Of a stretch of 64,000 bases of DNA, positions 42,935 to 51,882 are shown one piece after another. The stretch is from Paraglaciecola sp. T6c (GTDB lineage Bacteria; Pseudomonadota; Gammaproteobacteria; Enterobacterales; Alteromonadaceae): the NCBI RefSeq assembly GCF_000014225.1, contig NC_008228.1, positions 1,798,001 to 1,862,000 of the forward strand, written 5' to 3'. The position numbers and the translations under genes are program-made. Each line of letters starts with the position of its first letter. The first letter of the stretch is position 1. Under the pieces are notes generated by a model, which saw only the letters and a program-made list of their open reading frames with translations, did no database searches and was not told the origin of the DNA.

Positions 42935-44635
42935 TTAGACGGTTTCTGTGGGTAAAGTGGTTACGGGCAAGCTTAAGGTAAAGCGACTGCCTTTGTGTTC
43001 TTCGCTGAACACGCTCAGATCGCCACCATGTTCTTGGGCAATACCAAAAGAAATAGCCAAACCAAGTCCCGTGCCTTGCCCTTCTGGCTTAGTGGTAAAG
43101 AAAGGGTCAAACAGGCGCTTTAGATTCTCAGCTGGAATACCATGACCAGTATCACTGACCACCACATATACCAATTCATGATGAGAATAGGTTTCAATAG
43201 TGATGACGCCTTGTGGGGCAATACTTTGTGGGGCAATACTTTGTGGGGCAATACTTTGTCGGGAAGTATTTTGCGAACCAATTGCTTGACCTGCATTGAT
43301 GAATAAATTGGTTAGTACCTGACAAATTTTGCCTACATTGATGTTAACTTGAGGGACATCTTGCAGGTGCGTGACGATGTCACAGTGGTATTTAAGTTCG
43401 TTGCTGACCATACTCAACGTGGTTTTAACACAGTCATTGATATCAAAGTATTGACTCTCTTTACTGTCAGCTCGGGAAAATTGTTTCAGTCCTGATACGA
43501 TATCTTTAACCCGTATTAGGCCTTCATTCGATTCATTGATTAACGCTTGAATGTCTTCTTGCATAAACGCAAGATTTTCACTTTGAATAAATTCAATTAG
43601 GCTGTTTTCGTACTTTTTGCGGTCTTCTGGTGTTTCGCTCGATTGCCAATCGGTGATATGTTGCCCCAGCTTAACGTACACATCTGCATACTCTGAAAGA
43701 GATGTTAGGTTACTGCTAACAAAGCCTATTGGATTATTTATTTCGTGGGCAACCCCAGCTGCTAATTGCCCAAGAGAGGCCATTTTTTCAGCCTGTACAA
43801 GTTGTTCCTGTGTGCTCTTTAATTCAAAGTTGATAAGGCTTAATTGTGCGTTTTTATCTTCAAGTAGTTGCGTTCTTGCCACTACACGCTTTTCCAAAGT
43901 TTGATTTAGATGCTCTAGTTCTTCTTGATATTTTTTAACCCGAACGCATTCCGCTTCTAAGGTTTCGACCATTTGGTTAAAGGCGTGGGCAACTTCTCCG
44001 AGTTCATCCTTAGTTTTTATCGCAATGCGGGTGTCATTAAAATCACCCGAGAGTACGCTATAGGATATCTTTTTCGCCCCAGCCCTTAGCAAACCAAGTT
44101 GGCGGGTTAAATAATGACCCAAAGCATATGAAAATAAAGCCACGAGAATTAACTCTACAACTGCAATGGAGGTGGTCCATTGTTTTATTTTGGCGATAGA
44201 AGTGACGGCCTGCTCTGTGCTCATGCCTATTTCCACGCGACCATAAACAGTATCCCCTTCAATGATATCGGCGTAGGTGTCAAAGATGCCATCGGTGACG
44301 TCGGACATATGCATATCGGCGTTAAATGCACGGGCCAATGCTGAAGCAGAGCCTTTTTGCGATAAAATGCCCTCAGTGCTACTAATGACTCGAGCGTATT
44401 CTATACCGGGGTTTTTAAGCGCTTCAGAGACAAAATCATCCAGTGACGCAAGATCGTACGAAAGGACAGCATCTTTGGTGGTGGTTGAGAACAAAGTCGC
44501 AGTGGTAGAGGCATGTTTAATCAAGTCTTTGTTCACAGATTGACTTAAAAACGTCACGGCGGTAATGATTAACGAAAGCAACAGCACGGCTTCTATGCTG
44601 GCAATACCTATTATTGTTTTTCGACGCAAAGACAT
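42935..44635 (-). CDS. Membrane sensor histidine kinase
   Basis: 566 residues. TM1 about 9-32, periplasmic sensor about 33-150, TM2 about 155-176, HAMP about 176-232, coiled coil, HisKA (MASLGQLAAGVAHEINNPIGFVSSNL) and HATPase (NLFINAGQAIG, DTGHGIP, GQGTGLGLAISFG). HisKA and HATPase closely resemble those of the H-NOX kinase, implying shared receivers. Between the N-box and G1 box lies a QSIAP repeat (three copies). It is followed upstream on the same strand by a PhnD-like binding protein, a probable ligand-delivery partner. Confidence 0.9.
   Translation of the reverse strand: MSLRRKTIIGIASIEAVLLLSLIITAVTFLSQSVNKDLIKHASTTATLFSTTTKDAVLSYDLASLDDFVSEALKNPGIEYARVISSTEGILSQKGSASALARAFNADMHMSDVTDGIFDTYADIIEGDTVYGRVEIGMSTEQAVTSIAKIKQWTTSIAVVELILVALFSYALGHYLTRQLGLLRAGAKKISYSVLSGDFNDTRIAIKTKDELGEVAHAFNQMVETLEAECVRVKKYQEELEHLNQTLEKRVVARTQLLEDKNAQLSLINFELKSTQEQLVQAEKMASLGQLAAGVAHEINNPIGFVSSNLTSLSEYADVYVKLGQHITDWQSSETPEDRKKYENSLIEFIQSENLAFMQEDIQALINESNEGLIRVKDIVSGLKQFSRADSKESQYFDINDCVKTTLSMVSNELKYHCDIVTHLQDVPQVNINVGKICQVLTNLFINAGQAIGSQNTSRQSIAPQSIAPQSIAPQGVITIETYSHHELVYVVVSDTGHGIPAENLKRLFDPFFTTKPEGQGTGLGLAISFGIAQEHGGDLSVFSEEHKGSRFTLSLPVTTLPTETV
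43211..43255 (-). repeat. Three perfect 15-bp repeats inside the kinase gene
   Basis: TTGTGGGGCAATACT occurs three times head to tail, with two degenerate copies behind (43256-43285). It encodes the pentapeptide QSIAP on the minus strand. Changes in copy number keep the frame. Confidence 0.85.
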
Positions 44636-44673
44636 GTGAGACTCCCGTTAAAATATTCTAAGCATGACGCGTA

Positions 44674-45498
44674 TTAAAGCGTTTTAATGCCCAAGGCCCG
44701 AATGTCATCCCAGTCATTATCTTCTGCGCTTTCAAAAGCGCTAAAGTTAATGGTTTTTAGCAGACCCTTTCCTTGTTTTGTTTTGTCTAGGCTAAGTAAA
44801 CTTTGTAGTACTCGTTCACGAACCTCCAACGGGACACTCATGTGGCTAGCAATGGCGTGAGGCGTGTGCGCTTTGGTTTTCCAAAGGACTCGCAGGCTAT
44901 CTCTGACTTGCTCTGGTGCATTATTGAACGTACGCATAATGCCGCCTCCTGCAGGCAGCAAACCTCTTGCGACAGCAAGGTAAACAGAGTCGTGAGAGGA
45001 TACGTAGCGGCTTTCAATCAGTATATTTTGAGCTTGTAAGTCAGCTTTAGGCAAAAGCGTGGCAGCAAATGCCGCAGGAGCAGGAAATGCCAAGGTCAGG
45101 TTTTCTAATTGCTGCAGGGTTGTGATGGGGGAGTCTTGTTTGACCACGATGATCCCCTGAATAGATTTATTTCTTTGCTTTGCTAGCGCGTGGTAGCCTG
45201 CCGTTTGGTTGAACACAGTAAAATGGTACGGGTTCATATAAGCAAAGTCGTATTCACCACGCTCTAAACGTTGTTCAAATATGGGGATATTGGGTGCCGT
45301 AGTAAATACAAGTTCAACCCCACTAGTTGCACTTATTTCCTTTAATAGTGGGGTCCACAACTTGGCTAGTTTTTTCGCTGATTGTTGAGGCACAACAGCA
45401 AAGGTTAATGCTTGCTGTGACTGCTTTTCAGCGGCCAAAGCTGGCAATGTGGTTAAAGCGCAGAATAAAAAAATACAGCCTAGAAAACGTTTTTTCAT
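44674..45498 (-). CDS. PhnD-like periplasmic substrate-binding protein
   Basis: 274 residues. Signal peptide about 1-22 (ALTTLPALA). The PhnD/SsuA-type fold is indicated by LTFAVVPQQSAKKLAKLWTPLLKEIS, FEQRLERGEYDFAYMNPYHFTVF, GIIVVKQDSPITTLQQLENLTLAFPAPAAFAATLLPKA and an RVLWKT... tail. There is no ABC permease or ATPase gene next to it, so a sensing role with the adjacent membrane kinase is more likely than transport. Ligand unknown (phosphonate-like or other oxyanion by family). Confidence 0.85.
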   Translation of the reverse strand: MKKRFLGCIFLFCALTTLPALAAEKQSQQALTFAVVPQQSAKKLAKLWTPLLKEISATSGVELVFTTAPNIPIFEQRLERGEYDFAYMNPYHFTVFNQTAGYHALAKQRNKSIQGIIVVKQDSPITTLQQLENLTLAFPAPAAFAATLLPKADLQAQNILIESRYVSSHDSVYLAVARGLLPAGGGIMRTFNNAPEQVRDSLRVLWKTKAHTPHAIASHMSVPLEVRERVLQSLLSLDKTKQGKGLLKTINFSAFESAEDNDWDDIRALGIKTL

Positions 45499-45572
45499 CT
45501 TGTACTCCTATCATCGTTCGAAAGTGAACAAAAAAACAATCAAAAAGAGACCAACACGTGTGTAGCCAAAAA

Positions 45573-46130
45573 TTATTTAACCAGCAGGCTTTCAATCGTG
45601 TTTAGTAATTCTTTGTTTGAAAATGGTTTAGACAGTGACATATCAGCGCCCAAATCGACTGCCTGTTGTCGTTGCTCTTCTCCTAGGGCTGAAATAATTA
45701 GTATTTTCAACGATTTATCGTCGTAATCATGGCGGGCAAATTTAACGATGTCATAACCGTTAACCCCAGGCATGCTTAAATCGAGTGTCATTAACTGCGG
45801 TTTGAAACTGGTCAACAACGCACCTGCCATAAAAGGGTCTGTCGCTATAACACTTTTGAAGCCGGCGCGAGTGGTTACTCGGCTTATGGCTTTTGCCACT
45901 TGCAATTCATCGTCAACTATCAACACACGTGTCTCTTTTGTTTGAAACTCAGTAGGGATAGGTAGCTCGTTATCTTGCAAAAATGCGAGAAAATCTTCTT
46001 CTTTCACACGGTTATTACCACCACCAGGCAACTTGTAGCCTTTGAGTCTGCCACTATCAATCCAGCGGATAACCGTGCGCAAATTAACGTCACAGTACTT
46101 CGCTATTTCACCGGAGGTTAATGTTTTCAT
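45573..46130 (-). CDS. HTH-receiver response regulator (HnoC-like)
   Basis: 185 residues from the ATG at 46130 with AAGAGA upstream; a longer frame to 46403 is noncoding in character. The N-terminal excisionase/MerR-type helix-turn-helix (about 3-52: LTSGEIAKYCDVNLRTVIRWIDSGRLKGYKLPGGGNNRV) is joined to a C-terminal receiver (about 67-183; Asp117 in LMTLDLSMPG, Lys in LSKPFSNKEL). DNA-binding first and receiver last is an uncommon order, shared with HnoC of the Shewanella NO network. It probably regulates the divergent porin gene and its own locus. Confidence 0.85.
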   Translation of the reverse strand: MKTLTSGEIAKYCDVNLRTVIRWIDSGRLKGYKLPGGGNNRVKEEDFLAFLQDNELPIPTEFQTKETRVLIVDDELQVAKAISRVTTRAGFKSVIATDPFMAGALLTSFKPQLMTLDLSMPGVNGYDIVKFARHDYDDKSLKILIISALGEEQRQQAVDLGADMSLSKPFSNKELLNTIESLLVK

Positions 46131-46283
46131 TGATTTCTCTTGGCTGTCATTACGTATGATTAGTTTATACCATTTATGACTAAAATGACAAATAGGACTA
46201 AAGTGTAATATGTGACAATAGTGACATTGTGTAATTATTAGTCTCACGAATTTAATGTTATCTGTGATGGCAAGGAGTTTTCG
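46131..46283. promoter_or_regulatory. Divergent promoter region with GTGACA direct repeats
   Basis: GTGACA occurs at 46212-46217 and 46221-46226 (start-to-start spacing 9 bp), with a related ATGACA near 46184. The region separates the HTH-receiver gene and the porin-like gene. The repeats are a weak candidate for the binding site of that regulator. Confidence 0.35.
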
Positions 46284-47333
46284 ATGGAGAAGTTTATGTT
46301 GCGAGTACTCATAGCGCTCAGTGCAGTACCCAGTGCAGCGATTGCGAGTGATCTTGATGTATTTGGCAATATGATTCTGAGATACGAACATGAAAGCCAG
46401 CACAATAATTTGCCAGACCGGGAGCGTCTTCGCTTGATTGCCCGTTTAGGGCTCAAGGCTGACATCAATAATAATTGGTCTGCACAGGGACGTTTAAGTA
46501 CGGGGTTGAAAAATAAGCAAAATGTACCAGCCATTACTGTCGCTAGATTTAATACACAGCCTCAGCCAGATAACGATGTGTATGTAGAACGCCTATTTAT
46601 GACTGGAAAATTTAATTCAGGAAAATCCAGCCAAGCTCAGCTTTATATCGGCAAAATTCCGTGGCAATCGAAGCAAGTCACTGACATATTTTGGGATAGA
46701 AATTTGCACCCTATTGGCGTTCACCTGAATTATCAGTTCAATGAACAGCATCAACTGCAACTCGCATCACTGAAACCTCTGGATGGAAACAGCGATGTAA
46801 TAGGTCTGATGCACATCATACAGTTGAATATGAACTATGATTTTAAGGGGATAAAGCTGAGGGTTTCACCTTGGCTGGTGGATTACCACGGTCAGCAGGG
46901 CGCAAGGTATGCGAAAAAAGACACTGAGCTAGATAACCGTTCGATACGCCTGTCCACGAGTGTTGACTATCAAGGATATAAATTGGGCGTAGATATAGGG
47001 CATTCGTTGGAAAGCTTCTCACAGTTCGACCAATTTAATGATCAGAAAACCAGCCTTGCTGTGCAGTTTAGCCAAGGTACCTTAAAGCAAGTGGGCAATT
47101 ATGCTTGGCATATAAGGTACCTGCGGGTCGAACGTTTTGGTGTGATTAATGAATTTGCGCAAAACGGCACCGCTAGGTTTGCTACCTCGAATTTGCAGGG
47201 GGTTGATATTAGATTGCGCCGGAAAATGAACCATAACTGGTGGTTAGGTGCCCGCGTCAGCGACATTAGAACTATTAAAGGGAAAGACGAACAAGGTGTT
47301 CGAGTGCGAATTGAAGGGCAGTATCAGTTTTGA
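46284..47333 (+). CDS. Porin-like outer-membrane beta-barrel protein
   Basis: 349 residues. Signal peptide about 1-21 (LIALSAVPSAAIAS). The mature part begins DLDVFGNMILRYEHES and is made of alternating amphipathic strands with aromatic girdles, ending in EGQYQF with the terminal Phe needed for barrel assembly. It resembles alginate-type or polysaccharide porin barrels only in general style; specificity unknown. It lies between the HTH-receiver regulator and the REC-EAL gene and may be an output of this signalling locus. Confidence 0.72.
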   Translation: MEKFMLRVLIALSAVPSAAIASDLDVFGNMILRYEHESQHNNLPDRERLRLIARLGLKADINNNWSAQGRLSTGLKNKQNVPAITVARFNTQPQPDNDVYVERLFMTGKFNSGKSSQAQLYIGKIPWQSKQVTDIFWDRNLHPIGVHLNYQFNEQHQLQLASLKPLDGNSDVIGLMHIIQLNMNYDFKGIKLRVSPWLVDYHGQQGARYAKKDTELDNRSIRLSTSVDYQGYKLGVDIGHSLESFSQFDQFNDQKTSLAVQFSQGTLKQVGNYAWHIRYLRVERFGVINEFAQNGTARFATSNLQGVDIRLRRKMNHNWWLGARVSDIRTIKGKDEQGVRVRIEGQYQF

Positions 47334-47412
47334 ACATCAACATACTAAAAATCAGTGCTCTGTTACTTAACACTGTCTTAATTAACATAATAATGCTTAG
47401 GGGCTAACGCAA

Positions 47413-49104
47413 ATGAACAGCCAGCAATTACATGCCACTCCGGCGACAGGTAAGCTTTTAGTTGTGGACGATGAACCGAATATTTTATCGTCATTAAAAC
47501 GCTGTTTAGTGAAAACACCATTTGAAGTCTTTATGGCCAATAGTGCCCAAGAGGGGCTTGCCATAATGCAAGAGCACAACATTCAAGTGGTGCTGTCGGA
47601 TTTTCGTATGCCACAGATGTCAGGTGCTGAGTTTCTCGAGCAAATTAAGCAACATCACCCTGATGTGATATCCATGGTACTGAGTGGTTTTGCAGATTTT
47701 GATTCAGCCATCGGTTTATTAAACAGCGGTGCGGCGCATAAATTTTTGCGTAAGCCTTGGAATAATCAACAGTTAATAGAAGAAGTCGACGGCGCGTTTG
47801 TTGAATATCACGCCAGAATAATGAATCGGCGCGTATTAGAAGGCGAGCACAATCCTGAGTATTACGCATTTGAGCAAGCGGTGCGCGACCAGTTTGAGAT
47901 GCAACAAGAGTTTTGCCTCGTTTCGCTTAAAATTAAGGACTACGACTACTTAGAACAGCATGCTGGGCCGGGTATTTTCACTGGACTGTTAACTGAAATT
48001 AGAGGATTAGTCAGTAGCGAACTGCCACAAGGCAGTAAAACGTTTGCCTTTGACAGCGGCAAAATTTTCATCATCATTCCTGATTTTGAAAGTGAAGAGG
48101 TGATCCGTCGTCGCTTATCAGCCATTAACCACAAATTAAACGAGCCCAATACACAGCGCAAAGGCTGCGTTAAAATAAACTGTGTGATGGGGTATGCATT
48201 GGCTCCCACTGATGGCGAAGACCCAAGTAGTTTGATGGAAAACTTACGTTGTGCGTTTTCAGTCGATAATTCAGACAGAGAAAGGTTGTGCCGTTTTGAT
48301 TCAGCCTTGCGTGACTTGCAGCAACGCCAGCTTAAGATTAAAAACTCCATTAATGGTGCGCTACGTGATAATCAATTCTTCTTGCATTTTCAGCCGAAAG
48401 TGCACTTACCCGATCAGCAAATTGATAGCGCGGAGATCCTTATCCGTTGGCAACACAATGAATTAGGGTGGATCCCGCCCAATGAGTTTATCAATTTGAG
48501 CGAACTAGATGGTCAAATTGAGCAAATCGGCGAATGGCTGATAGATCAAAGCGTAAAGAAAATTGCTGAGCTTCACCATTTCACTCCTGACTTAAAGCGT
48601 GTCGCGATAAACATTTCCTCAAGACAGCTAGCTAATCACAGCGTAGTGGAGCAATTCGAACACCTGTTGGATAAATACGCATTGCCGCCGTCACTCATTG
48701 AGCTGGAAATTACTGAGTCTTGCCTGATCCAAGATTTTGAGCAAACGTTGGCGATCTTATGGGAGCTTAAAGAGCTTGGGGTGAGCATCGCTATGGATGA
48801 TTTTGGCACTGGGTACTCGTCTTTCGCTTATCTGGCAAAATTACCTATTGATGTGCTGAAACTAGATAAAGTGCTGGTGGACGGCATTGAAGGCTGCAAG
48901 GAAATTCAGAGCATGATTGGTGGATTGATTGCTATGTGTCATGAATTAGGCATTGATGTGGTTGCTGAAGGGGTTGAACTAGAAGGGCAGGTTGCGCTAT
49001 TGAAGCAACTCAACTGCGACTACATTCAAGGGTATTATTTTAGTAAAGCACTGCCTAAGCCTGAGTTTGAAAAACTGTTATTACAACAGCCGTTTATGCA
49101 CTAA
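47413..49104 (+). CDS. REC-EAL c-di-GMP phosphodiesterase response regulator (HnoB-like)
   Basis: 563 residues. Receiver about 14-128 (Asp63 in VVLSDFRMPQMSG, Lys in LRKPWN). The middle segment about 150-305 looks like a GGDEF remnant without the GGDEF signature. EAL domain about 312-560: SAEILIRW (EIL for EAL, catalytic Glu kept), INISSRQL, ELEITES, AMDDFGTGYSS, VLKLDKVLV, VVAEGVE, QGYYFSKALP. Key acidic residues are present, so hydrolysis of c-di-GMP is expected. In Shewanella the equivalent HnoB is activated by phosphorylation from the H-NOX kinase, linking NO to biofilm control. Confidence 0.9.
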   Translation: MNSQQLHATPATGKLLVVDDEPNILSSLKRCLVKTPFEVFMANSAQEGLAIMQEHNIQVVLSDFRMPQMSGAEFLEQIKQHHPDVISMVLSGFADFDSAIGLLNSGAAHKFLRKPWNNQQLIEEVDGAFVEYHARIMNRRVLEGEHNPEYYAFEQAVRDQFEMQQEFCLVSLKIKDYDYLEQHAGPGIFTGLLTEIRGLVSSELPQGSKTFAFDSGKIFIIIPDFESEEVIRRRLSAINHKLNEPNTQRKGCVKINCVMGYALAPTDGEDPSSLMENLRCAFSVDNSDRERLCRFDSALRDLQQRQLKIKNSINGALRDNQFFLHFQPKVHLPDQQIDSAEILIRWQHNELGWIPPNEFINLSELDGQIEQIGEWLIDQSVKKIAELHHFTPDLKRVAINISSRQLANHSVVEQFEHLLDKYALPPSLIELEITESCLIQDFEQTLAILWELKELGVSIAMDDFGTGYSSFAYLAKLPIDVLKLDKVLVDGIEGCKEIQSMIGGLIAMCHELGIDVVAEGVELEGQVALLKQLNCDYIQGYYFSKALPKPEFEKLLLQQPFMH

Positions 49105-49661
49105 TACTTGCTGTGCACTTGGGGGAGGTCTATCAGTACTAATACGGCGCCTTGACCGCCCCATTCCAGTGGGGCCTGGTGAAAGCCTTTTACGCTGGGG
49201 TGCTGAATTAACCAGTTTGGTACATTCTTTTTCAGCACATAACTGCCGATACCATGGATGATACAGACACAGTGGTAATGCTGTTTTTGCGCTGCGTAAA
49301 TGAGCGCGGCAATTTCCAATTTCGCCTGTTCTTTGTTCAACCCATGTAGATCCAAAATGAGGTCAGGTGGGTACTCACCGCGACGTAAACGTTTCACTTC
49401 GAAAGAGTCGGCCCCGGGCTGAACGTATTTGAGTGGCTGGTGGCTATCAAAGTGTCCTTCAAATCCGTCCGAGAATTGAAAAGTTGCATTTCGCTGCTTA
49501 ACGTCATTGAGGCGATCAAGCTTTTTAGCTAAATCCGCGGATTTATGCTTGCTGGAAAGGCGTTGAGGCGGTATTTTGTCCTGCTTTATTGGCTTTACAT
49601 CAGTAAACTCACTTCGAAATAGTGCCGTGTCAGATGGTTCGAGGGGGGGCGTTTTTTTCAT
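49101..49661 (-). CDS. smrB: SmrB-like ribosome-rescue endonuclease
   Basis: 186 residues. N-terminal basic extension (about 1-90), then the Smr domain with LDLHGLNKEQAK and CIIHGIGSYVLKKNVPNWL, ending GGQGAVLVLI. SmrB cleaves mRNA between collided ribosomes. It is divergent from prmB, the same neighbourhood as in Escherichia coli (smrB, prmB, aroC), which supports the assignment. Its 3' end overlaps the REC-EAL gene by 4 bp tail to tail. Confidence 0.92.
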   Translation of the reverse strand: MKKTPPLEPSDTALFRSEFTDVKPIKQDKIPPQRLSSKHKSADLAKKLDRLNDVKQRNATFQFSDGFEGHFDSHQPLKYVQPGADSFEVKRLRRGEYPPDLILDLHGLNKEQAKLEIAALIYAAQKQHYHCVCIIHGIGSYVLKKNVPNWLIQHPSVKGFHQAPLEWGGQGAVLVLIDLPQVHSKY

Positions 49662-49773
49662 AGCGTTGAATAGCGGGCTTGATGTAAGGCATTTATTCCG
49701 CTTAGTTTAGCAAAATCTGGGTAGTGAAACTACGAAGAGCCGTTGATTAAGCAAAACAAATTTTAGGGTGAAA

Positions 49774-50703
49774 ATGAATAACCGCGTGGATACAGAACAA
49801 GCCGTGAATGATTTGCATACAATGCTGGATATGGTGCGTTGGTCGGTCAGTCAATTTAATCAAGCCGGTTTGTTTTATGGCCATGGTACTGATAACCCCT
49901 GGGACGAAGCGGTGTGTTTAGTGCTACATACCTTAAATTTGCCTCAAGATATGCTGGAGCAAACAGGTGAACAGTTGTTTCAAGCTCGCCTAACCCAGAT
50001 TGAAAAACGTGATATCGCCGCACTGGTTCAGCGCCGCGCAGAAGAGCGGATACCGTTACCGTATTTAATGCACCAAGCGTGGTTCTGCGGCTTACCATTT
50101 TATGTTGATGAGCGCGTATTAATACCGCGTTCGCCTATTGCTGAGCTGATTGATGATAAATTTGCGAACTGGGTGTCAACACCCCCTACGCATATTCTTG
50201 ATCTATGTACCGGCGGTGGCTGCATCGCTATCGCGTTGGCGTACGCGTTTGAAAGCGCAACGGTTGACGCGGTTGATATCAGTCCTGAAGCGCTTGAAGT
50301 GGCTGAAATGAATATTCACGAGCATCAATTGAGCGATAGAGTATACCCTATTCAATCCGATTTAATGGCTGCGCTAGAAGGGCAAAAATACGACTTAATT
50401 ATCAGCAATCCGCCCTATGTGGACGCGGAAGATATGGCTGACTTGCCCGAAGAATTTCATCATGAGCCAGAGCTTGCATTAGCGGCAGGCGATGATGGAT
50501 TGGACTTAGTGCATAAGATGTTGCGCCAAGCACCAGCGCATCTAACTGACGATGGTTGGTTGTTTGTTGAAGTGGGTAATAGCCAGTTCCATATGGAGCA
50601 TATATACCCTGATTTAGCGTTGCAATGGGTGGAGTTTAATCGAGGTGGTCATGGTGTGTTTGCAATCAGTAAAAGCGATTTAGAGGCATATTTTGCCCGA
50701 TAA
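49774..50703 (+). CDS. prmB: Ribosomal protein uL3 glutamine methyltransferase
   Basis: 309 residues from the ATG at 49774 (TAGGG upstream; a GTG at 49768 is also in frame). SAM-binding ILDLCTGGGCIAIALAYAF and catalytic NPPYVD (in DLIISNPPYVDAEDMADLP) are typical of the HemK/PrmB family. VDERVLIPRSPIAELI is specific to PrmB. It methylates a glutamine of ribosomal protein L3 and lies directly before aroC as in other gammaproteobacteria. Confidence 0.94.
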   Translation: MNNRVDTEQAVNDLHTMLDMVRWSVSQFNQAGLFYGHGTDNPWDEAVCLVLHTLNLPQDMLEQTGEQLFQARLTQIEKRDIAALVQRRAEERIPLPYLMHQAWFCGLPFYVDERVLIPRSPIAELIDDKFANWVSTPPTHILDLCTGGGCIAIALAYAFESATVDAVDISPEALEVAEMNIHEHQLSDRVYPIQSDLMAALEGQKYDLIISNPPYVDAEDMADLPEEFHHEPELALAAGDDGLDLVHKMLRQAPAHLTDDGWLFVEVGNSQFHMEHIYPDLALQWVEFNRGGHGVFAISKSDLEAYFAR

Positions 50704-50773
50704 GTGACGCAAGCATCTCTTAAGCAATTATTATTAAGCATTAGAAACTACCGAATACGAGGAATATAACACT

Positions 50774-51874
50774 ATGGCTGGCAATACCTTTGGCAAGCTT
50801 TTTACTTTAAGTACCTTTGGCGAGAGTCATGGCATTGCTATTGGCGGTGTTATCGATGGTTGTCCTCCAGGTTTAGAAATCAGTGAAGCGGACTTGCAAG
50901 TAGATTTAGATCGTCGTAAACCAGGTACCTCACGCTACACCACAGCACGACGTGAAGAAGACGAAGTGCAAATTCTCTCTGGTGTGTTTGAAGGCAAAAC
51001 CACGGGTACCAGTATTGGTTTGCTGATTAAGAATACCGATCAGCGCAGTAATGATTATTCAAAAATTAAAGATACCTTTAGACCTGGTCATGCTGATTAC
51101 ACCTATCAGCAAAAGTACGGGCTACGCGATTATCGCGGAGGAGGTCGTTCTTCTGCACGTGAAACCGCAATTCGAGTGGCCGCAGGTGGGGTAGCAAAAA
51201 AATTCCTTAAGACCCATTTAGGCATTGAGGTGCGGGGATATTTGTCAAAGCTCGGTCCGATTAAAATCGACAAGGTTGATCACAGTGTGACTAACACGAA
51301 TGCGTTCTTTTGCCCTGATGAGAGCAAGTTAGAAGCGTTAGATGACTATATGCGTGACCTTAAAAAACAAGGTGATTCGATTGGTGCTAAGGTTTCTGTT
51401 GTTGCGACCAATATGCCTGTTGGACTCGGTGAGCCTATATTTGACCGGCTAGATGCTGATTTAGCCCATGCCATGATGGGCATTAATGCGGTAAAAGGCG
51501 TTGAAGTGGGGGATGGGTTTGACACCGTCGAACAAAAGGGCAGTGAGCATCGTGATTTAATGTCCGCTGATGGGTTTAAATCAAACCGTTCAGGGGGCGT
51601 TTTAGGCGGTATTTCAAGCGGCCAGGATTTAGTGGTGCATATGGCGCTTAAACCTACTTCAAGTATCAGCGTGCCGGGAGAAAGCATTGACATCAATGGC
51701 GAAACAGCAGAGGTCGTCACCAAAGGTCGTCACGATCCGTGCGTGGGCATCCGAGCGGTTCCCATTGCAGAAGCCATGATGGCCCTAGTGTTGATGGACC
51801 ATTATTTGCGTCACCGCGGCCAAAACGCGGATGTGCAATCTATCACGCCCGTTATTCCTGCCCAAAGTAAATAA
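50774..51874 (+). CDS. aroC: Chorismate synthase
   Basis: 366 residues, normal length. Starts [20 protein letters not shown] with the GESHG signature. [25 protein letters not shown]-type FMN-binding region and [19 protein letters not shown] are present (key residues only listed). It converts EPSP to chorismate with reduced FMN, the last shared step of aromatic amino-acid synthesis. Good GAGG site before the ATG. Confidence 0.97.
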   Translation: MAGNTFGKLFTLSTFGESHGIAIGGVIDGCPPGLEISEADLQVDLDRRKPGTSRYTTARREEDEVQILSGVFEGKTTGTSIGLLIKNTDQRSNDYSKIKDTFRPGHADYTYQQKYGLRDYRGGGRSSARETAIRVAAGGVAKKFLKTHLGIEVRGYLSKLGPIKIDKVDHSVTNTNAFFCPDESKLEALDDYMRDLKKQGDSIGAKVSVVATNMPVGLGEPIFDRLDADLAHAMMGINAVKGVEVGDGFDTVEQKGSEHRDLMSADGFKSNRSGGVLGGISSGQDLVVHMALKPTSSISVPGESIDINGETAEVVTKGRHDPCVGIRAVPIAEAMMALVLMDHYLRHRGQNADVQSITPVIPAQSK

Positions 51875-51882
51875 GCGTTTAC

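Noticed and set aside
46131-46403. N-terminal extension of the HTH-receiver regulator
   Set aside because: The extension has no domain-like composition, overlaps the divergent porin start, and a well-placed ribosome site precedes the ATG at 46130.
47413-49104. Active diguanylate cyclase in the REC-EAL protein
   Set aside because: The middle segment resembles a GGDEF domain in outline but has no GGDEF signature.
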